Positions 5,987 through 8,447 of a stretch of DNA of 8,447 nt are shown here, one piece after another (position 1 is the stretch's first letter; the number at the start of each line of letters is the position of its first letter). The stretch is from an uncultured Microcaldota archaeon. Its GTDB lineage: Archaea; Micrarchaeota; Micrarchaeia; Anstonellales; Bilamarchaeaceae. The notes beneath the pieces are model-generated. The model was not told the origin of the DNA, made no database searches, and was given only the letters and a program-made list of their open reading frames with translations. The stretch is from assembly GCA_903835325.1 (NCBI GenBank), contig CAILMU010000112.1, positions 1-8,447 of the forward strand, in the 5' to 3' direction. Both the position numbers and the translations under genes were made by a program.

Positions 5987-5998
5987 GCCTCGCGTTTC

Positions 5999-6013
5999 GG
6001 CAGTCACACTGCC
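5999..6013. terminator. Small hairpin between convergent genes, possible terminator
   Basis: GGCAGT and ACTGCC form a perfect 6-bp inverted repeat around a 3-nt loop (CAC), overlapping the enolase stop codon. On the plus strand it is followed by a pyrimidine-rich run, which could help end the 277-aa transcript. There is no long poly-T tract on either strand, so a termination role is only a possibility. Confidence 0.3.
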
Positions 6014-7281
6014 CTCTCTATCTCGTTCCTTGTCAGGGCGATGTCCTTCATGGCGGCATTCAGGCTCGCCTGCGCGATCAGCCTCTCCTCTATCCTGAGG
6101 AGCTGGTTGTACTTGGCCGTCCTCTCCCCTCGTGCCGGCGCGCCCGACTTTATCTGCCCCGCGTTTATCCCGACAGCGAAATCGGCTATGAAGCAGTCCT
6201 CTGTCTCGCCGGAGCGGTGGCTGACGATGATGTTTATCTTGTTCTGCCTGCACATCTTGGCCGCTTCGAGCGCTTCGCTCACAGTGCCTATCTGGTTTAT
6301 CTTGAGGAGGAGAGCAGTCATGGACCTCTCCTCTATCGCCCTCCTGATGCGCTCCGGGTTCGTCACTACAAGGTCGTCGCCAACTACCTGGAGCCTGGGC
6401 AATTCCTTCACGAGCGCGGAAAAAGCCCCGAAGCTGTTCTCTTCGAAGGGATCCTCCAAACTCTTTATCGGATATGCCTTCACAAGGTCCGAGTAATAGT
6501 CAATCAGTTCGTTCTCACCGAGCTCTTTCCCGTCTATATGGTATTTCCCCTTATCATAGAACGAGGACGATGCCGCATCTATCGCGAAATCGCACTGTCC
6601 GTTATAACCGGACTCTTCGACAGCGCCGACAAGCGCATCAAGCGCCTGGTACGCGTTGTCGATAGGAGGCGCATAACCGCCTTCGTCCCCGACGTTCCGG
6701 GCAAGGGGGCCGTATTTCCGCTCGAGCTGCTTGCCTAGACAATGGTATATCTCGCTAGCCATCCGAAGCCTGTCCGCAAAACGGTCGGCAGCCGGCATTA
6801 TCATGAATTCCTGTATCGCTAGTTTGCCCCCGGCATGCTTCCCGCCATTGATGATGTTGAACATGGCCAGTGGAAGCATATCCCCTCCCAGATGCTCGTA
6901 GAGCATGGCGCCAGAACCGGATGACGCTGCCCTCATCACGGCCATGGATGTCGCGACGATGGCATTCGCTCCCAGGTTGCTCTTGTCAGGTGTGCCATCG
7001 AGCTCCCTGAGCTTGTGGTCTATGGCCTCCTGGTCTGATGCATCCATCCCGGAGATGGCCGGCGCTATTGAAAGGTTCACGTTCTCGACCGCTTTCCGCA
7101 CGCCCTTCCCGATGTACCTGGGTCCCCCATCCCGCAGCTCGTGCGCTTCGAAAGTGCCTGTGGATGCGCCGCTGGGCGCTGCCGCGCTGCCGAAACCGCC
7201 GTCTGTCGCCACATCGACCTCCACAGTGGGGTTGCCGCGCGAATCGAGTATCTCTCTTGCCCAAACCGATACGATCTTCAT
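6004..7281 (-). CDS. eno: Enolase (2-phosphoglycerate dehydratase)
   Basis: This glycolytic and gluconeogenic enzyme interconverts 2-phosphoglycerate and phosphoenolpyruvate in the cytoplasm using two Mg2+. At 425 aa it has normal length and all signature blocks. The N-terminal AREILDSRGNPTVEVDV is at 8-24 and the mobile loop PSGASTG at 36-42. Catalytic E200 lies in GDEGGYAP. Metal ligands are D235 (FAIDAASS), E276 (EDPFEE) and the Asp of GDDL (301-304). The catalytic base is K327 (LLLKINQIGT), followed by H355 in SHRSGET and K378 in IKSGAP. I chose the ATG at 7281 (MKIVSVW). A GTG at 7290 in the same frame would add three residues, but it sits inside GGTG, which better serves as the Shine-Dalgarno for the ATG, 6 nt away. 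It is divergent from the TPR-AAA+ gene, and its 3' end faces the 277-aa gene. Confidence 0.97.
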   Translation of the reverse strand: MKIVSVWAREILDSRGNPTVEVDVATDGGFGSAAAPSGASTGTFEAHELRDGGPRYIGKGVRKAVENVNLSIAPAISGMDASDQEAIDHKLRELDGTPDKSNLGANAIVATSMAVMRAASSGSGAMLYEHLGGDMLPLAMFNIINGGKHAGGKLAIQEFMIMPAADRFADRLRMASEIYHCLGKQLERKYGPLARNVGDEGGYAPPIDNAYQALDALVGAVEESGYNGQCDFAIDAASSSFYDKGKYHIDGKELGENELIDYYSDLVKAYPIKSLEDPFEENSFGAFSALVKELPRLQVVGDDLVVTNPERIRRAIEERSMTALLLKINQIGTVSEALEAAKMCRQNKINIIVSHRSGETEDCFIADFAVGINAGQIKSGAPARGERTAKYNQLLRIEERLIAQASLNAAMKDIALTRNEIERAV

Positions 7282-7310
7282 GGGAAACACCGCTCAGGAT
7301 GACATCTTCG

Positions 7311-7351
7311 TTATACTCCCTGCCCATTGCCTTAAAAACATACTCTTATAT
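7311..7351. promoter_or_regulatory. Divergent promoter region for enolase and the TPR-AAA+ gene
   Basis: The 134-base gap between the two start codons contains several TATA-like elements. At 7345-7352 CTTATATC reads as a box A in both directions (TTATAT on plus, ATATAA on minus). On the plus strand it predicts a leader of about 40 nt before the ATG at 7416. On the minus strand TTTTTAAG (about 7331-7338) or AGTATAA (7311-7317) are alternatives closer to enolase. I cannot tell which is used. Confidence 0.45.
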
Positions 7352-7405
7352 CTGTCTCTGGATTACGGCAAGAGCGGCCAAAATCCCAATTCATCAGAGC
7401 ATAAA

Positions 7406-7410
7406 GAGGG
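7406..7410 (+). promoter_or_regulatory. Shine-Dalgarno of the TPR-AAA+ gene
   Basis: GAGGG lies five bases before the ATG at 7416, with an unusual all-C spacer. It supports this ATG over the next in-frame one at codon 6. Confidence 0.55.
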
Positions 7411-7415
7411 CCCCC

Positions 7416-8447
7416 ATGGCAGATAAGCGCATGAATCCGACCGATGCCAAGACCTACTACCAGCTCGGAAACGACTTCTACGAGAAAGGGGACTACGACA
7501 AGGCTATCGAGAACTACAACATGGCGATTCTCCTGAACCCTGTGTTCTCGGAGGCCTATTTCAACCGGGCATTGTCATATTACCAGCTCAAGAATTTCGA
7601 CAAATCCGTCGCTGATTACACGAAATCCATGGAGCTCGACCCCCAGAACCCGATAATCTACAATAACCGGGGCGATGCGTTCTACCGGAAGCAGGATTTC
7701 CAGAGCGCTGTCAAGGACTATGACAAAGCCATCGCCCTGAACCCGAATTACCTGAAAGCCTTCTACAACCGGGGGCTCTCATACGCTTCCATAGAGGAAT
7801 ACGAGAAAGCAGTCGAAGACTTCTCGAAGGTCATCAAGCTCAAGGCCGATTTCGCCGAGGCATACCATCTCAGGGGCCTCGCTTTCGAATACGCCGGCAA
7901 CATCTCGAGCGCGATTGCCGATTACACGAAAGCGCTCGAACTCAATCCTGAACTCACCGAAGCCAAGACCCACCTGGAGAGCGCTAAAGCCAAGAAGGAC
8001 CAGGAAGGCAAGGGCGGAGCAGCCGAAGGCGGGACCGCCGACATTAAGATGCTCACGAAGCCCACCACCACATTCGTGGATGTCGCGGGCATGTCAAAGA
8101 TGAAGGAAGAGATACGCGAGGCTGTCGTTTATCCCATGCGAAACCCTGACCTTGCCCGCAAATACGGGAAACTGGCCGGGGGCGGAATCCTGATGTACGG
8201 GCCGCCAGGATGCGGAAAGACGTTCATCGTGAAAGCGGCCGCAGGCGAATGCCAGGCAGGCTTCATCAACGCGAAATTGTCCGACTTGCTCGACATGTAT
8301 GTGGGCAATACCGAGAAGAACATCCACAAGGTCTTCGAGCTCGCGCGCAAGAACTCGCCCTGCCTGCTCTTCTTCGACGAAGTCGAGGCTATAGGTGGCA
8401 GGCGCGACCAGCAGGAAGGCCAGCAGTACATGAAGATGGCCGTCAAC
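7416..8447 (+). CDS. TPR-AAA+ ATPase fusion protein, N-terminal part (runs off the right edge)
   Basis: The first 344 residues are visible and the frame is open to the last base. Residues 11-180 are five back-to-back tetratricopeptide repeats of 34 residues each, a scaffold for binding a protein partner. A charged, Gly-rich linker (181-217) joins it to an AAA+ domain beginning FVDVAGMSKMKEEIREAVVYP (220-240). The Walker A motif GPPGCGKT is at 262-269. A pore-loop-1 type motif with aromatic Y295 (DMYVGNTEKN) follows. Walker B and the start of the next strand are LLFFDEVEAIGGRR (317-330). The AAA+ module resembles the classical Cdc48/Vps4/FtsH group, whose hexamers thread or remodel proteins. 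The arginine fingers and anything further C-terminal lie outside. No signal peptide or membrane segment is visible. The likely role is a remodelling ATPase whose TPR arm selects substrate or adaptor; the target is unknown. Confidence 0.93.
   Translation, partial: MADKRMNPTDAKTYYQLGNDFYEKGDYDKAIENYNMAILLNPVFSEAYFNRALSYYQLKNFDKSVADYTKSMELDPQNPIIYNNRGDAFYRKQDFQSAVKDYDKAIALNPNYLKAFYNRGLSYASIEEYEKAVEDFSKVIKLKADFAEAYHLRGLAFEYAGNISSAIADYTKALELNPELTEAKTHLESAKAKKDQEGKGGAAEGGTADIKMLTKPTTTFVDVAGMSKMKEEIREAVVYPMRNPDLARKYGKLAGGGILMYGPPGCGKTFIVKAAAGECQAGFINAKLSDLLDMYVGNTEKNIHKVFELARKNSPCLLFFDEVEAIGGRRDQQEGQQYMKMAVN
7446..7955 (+). repeat. Five tandem TPR units encoded in the AAA+ gene
   Basis: Five 102-bp units encode 34-residue TPRs at residues 11-44, 45-78, 79-112, 113-146 and 147-180 without gaps. 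Each unit has the pattern AY/FxxxGxxxxxxxxxxxAxxDYxKAIxLxP, with Y/F at the second-helix aromatic position and, in most units, a Pro near the end. The units are diverged at the DNA level, so this is an old protein repeat and not a recent duplication. Confidence 0.9.

Noticed and set aside
1..8447. CRISPR arrays, tRNA or rRNA genes, insertion sequences
   Set aside because: No spaced direct repeats, cloverleaf-like segments, rRNA-like stretches or transposase motifs were seen, and all gaps between genes are under about 135 bases.

Overview
The window looks like a stretch of an archaeal chromosome of intermediate GC content, compactly packed with mostly housekeeping genes. The archaeal reading rests on three things. 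The genes are preceded by TATA-like box A elements, several placed about 25 nt from the start codon as expected for leaderless mRNAs. The valyl-tRNA synthetase and the TtuA/NcsA-type tRNA thiolase are of archaeal type. A SAMP2/Urm1-like protein ending in Gly-Gly is encoded directly upstream of the thiolase. A DPANN lineage or a euryarchaeote would both fit; the sequence alone does not fix the phylum.

Layout, left to right. Most of 1-5022 is read on the minus strand. Its transcriptional order is an uncharacterised basic 160-aa protein (5022-4540), the small sulfur carrier (4490-4293), the overlapping PP-loop tRNA 2-thiolation enzyme (4300-3323), an uncharacterised 442-aa protein with its own strong box A (3265-1937), an MBL-fold metallohydrolase (1900-1124) and the N-terminal 349 residues of valyl-tRNA synthetase (1047 to beyond the left edge). 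At 5023-5152 there is a divergent promoter region. From it an uncharacterised 277-aa protein is read rightward (5153-5986), with both a box A and a strong Shine-Dalgarno. It converges on enolase (7281-6004, minus), with only 17 bases and a small hairpin between the two stop codons. A second divergent promoter region (7282-7415) separates enolase from a rightward gene for a TPR-AAA+ ATPase fusion (7416 to beyond the right edge).

Functionally, tRNA and translation genes dominate: valS, the thiolase with its sulfur carrier, and possibly the MBL protein if it is an RNase Z relative. Enolase represents central carbon metabolism. The most interesting parts are the sulfur carrier/thiolase pair, in which the carrier's C-terminal Gly-Gly codons overlap the enzyme's start codon, the fusion of five perfect 34-residue TPRs to an AAA+ motor, and three proteins I could not assign (442, 277 and 160 aa). 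I found no RNA genes, CRISPR arrays, insertion sequences or clear mobile-element signs.
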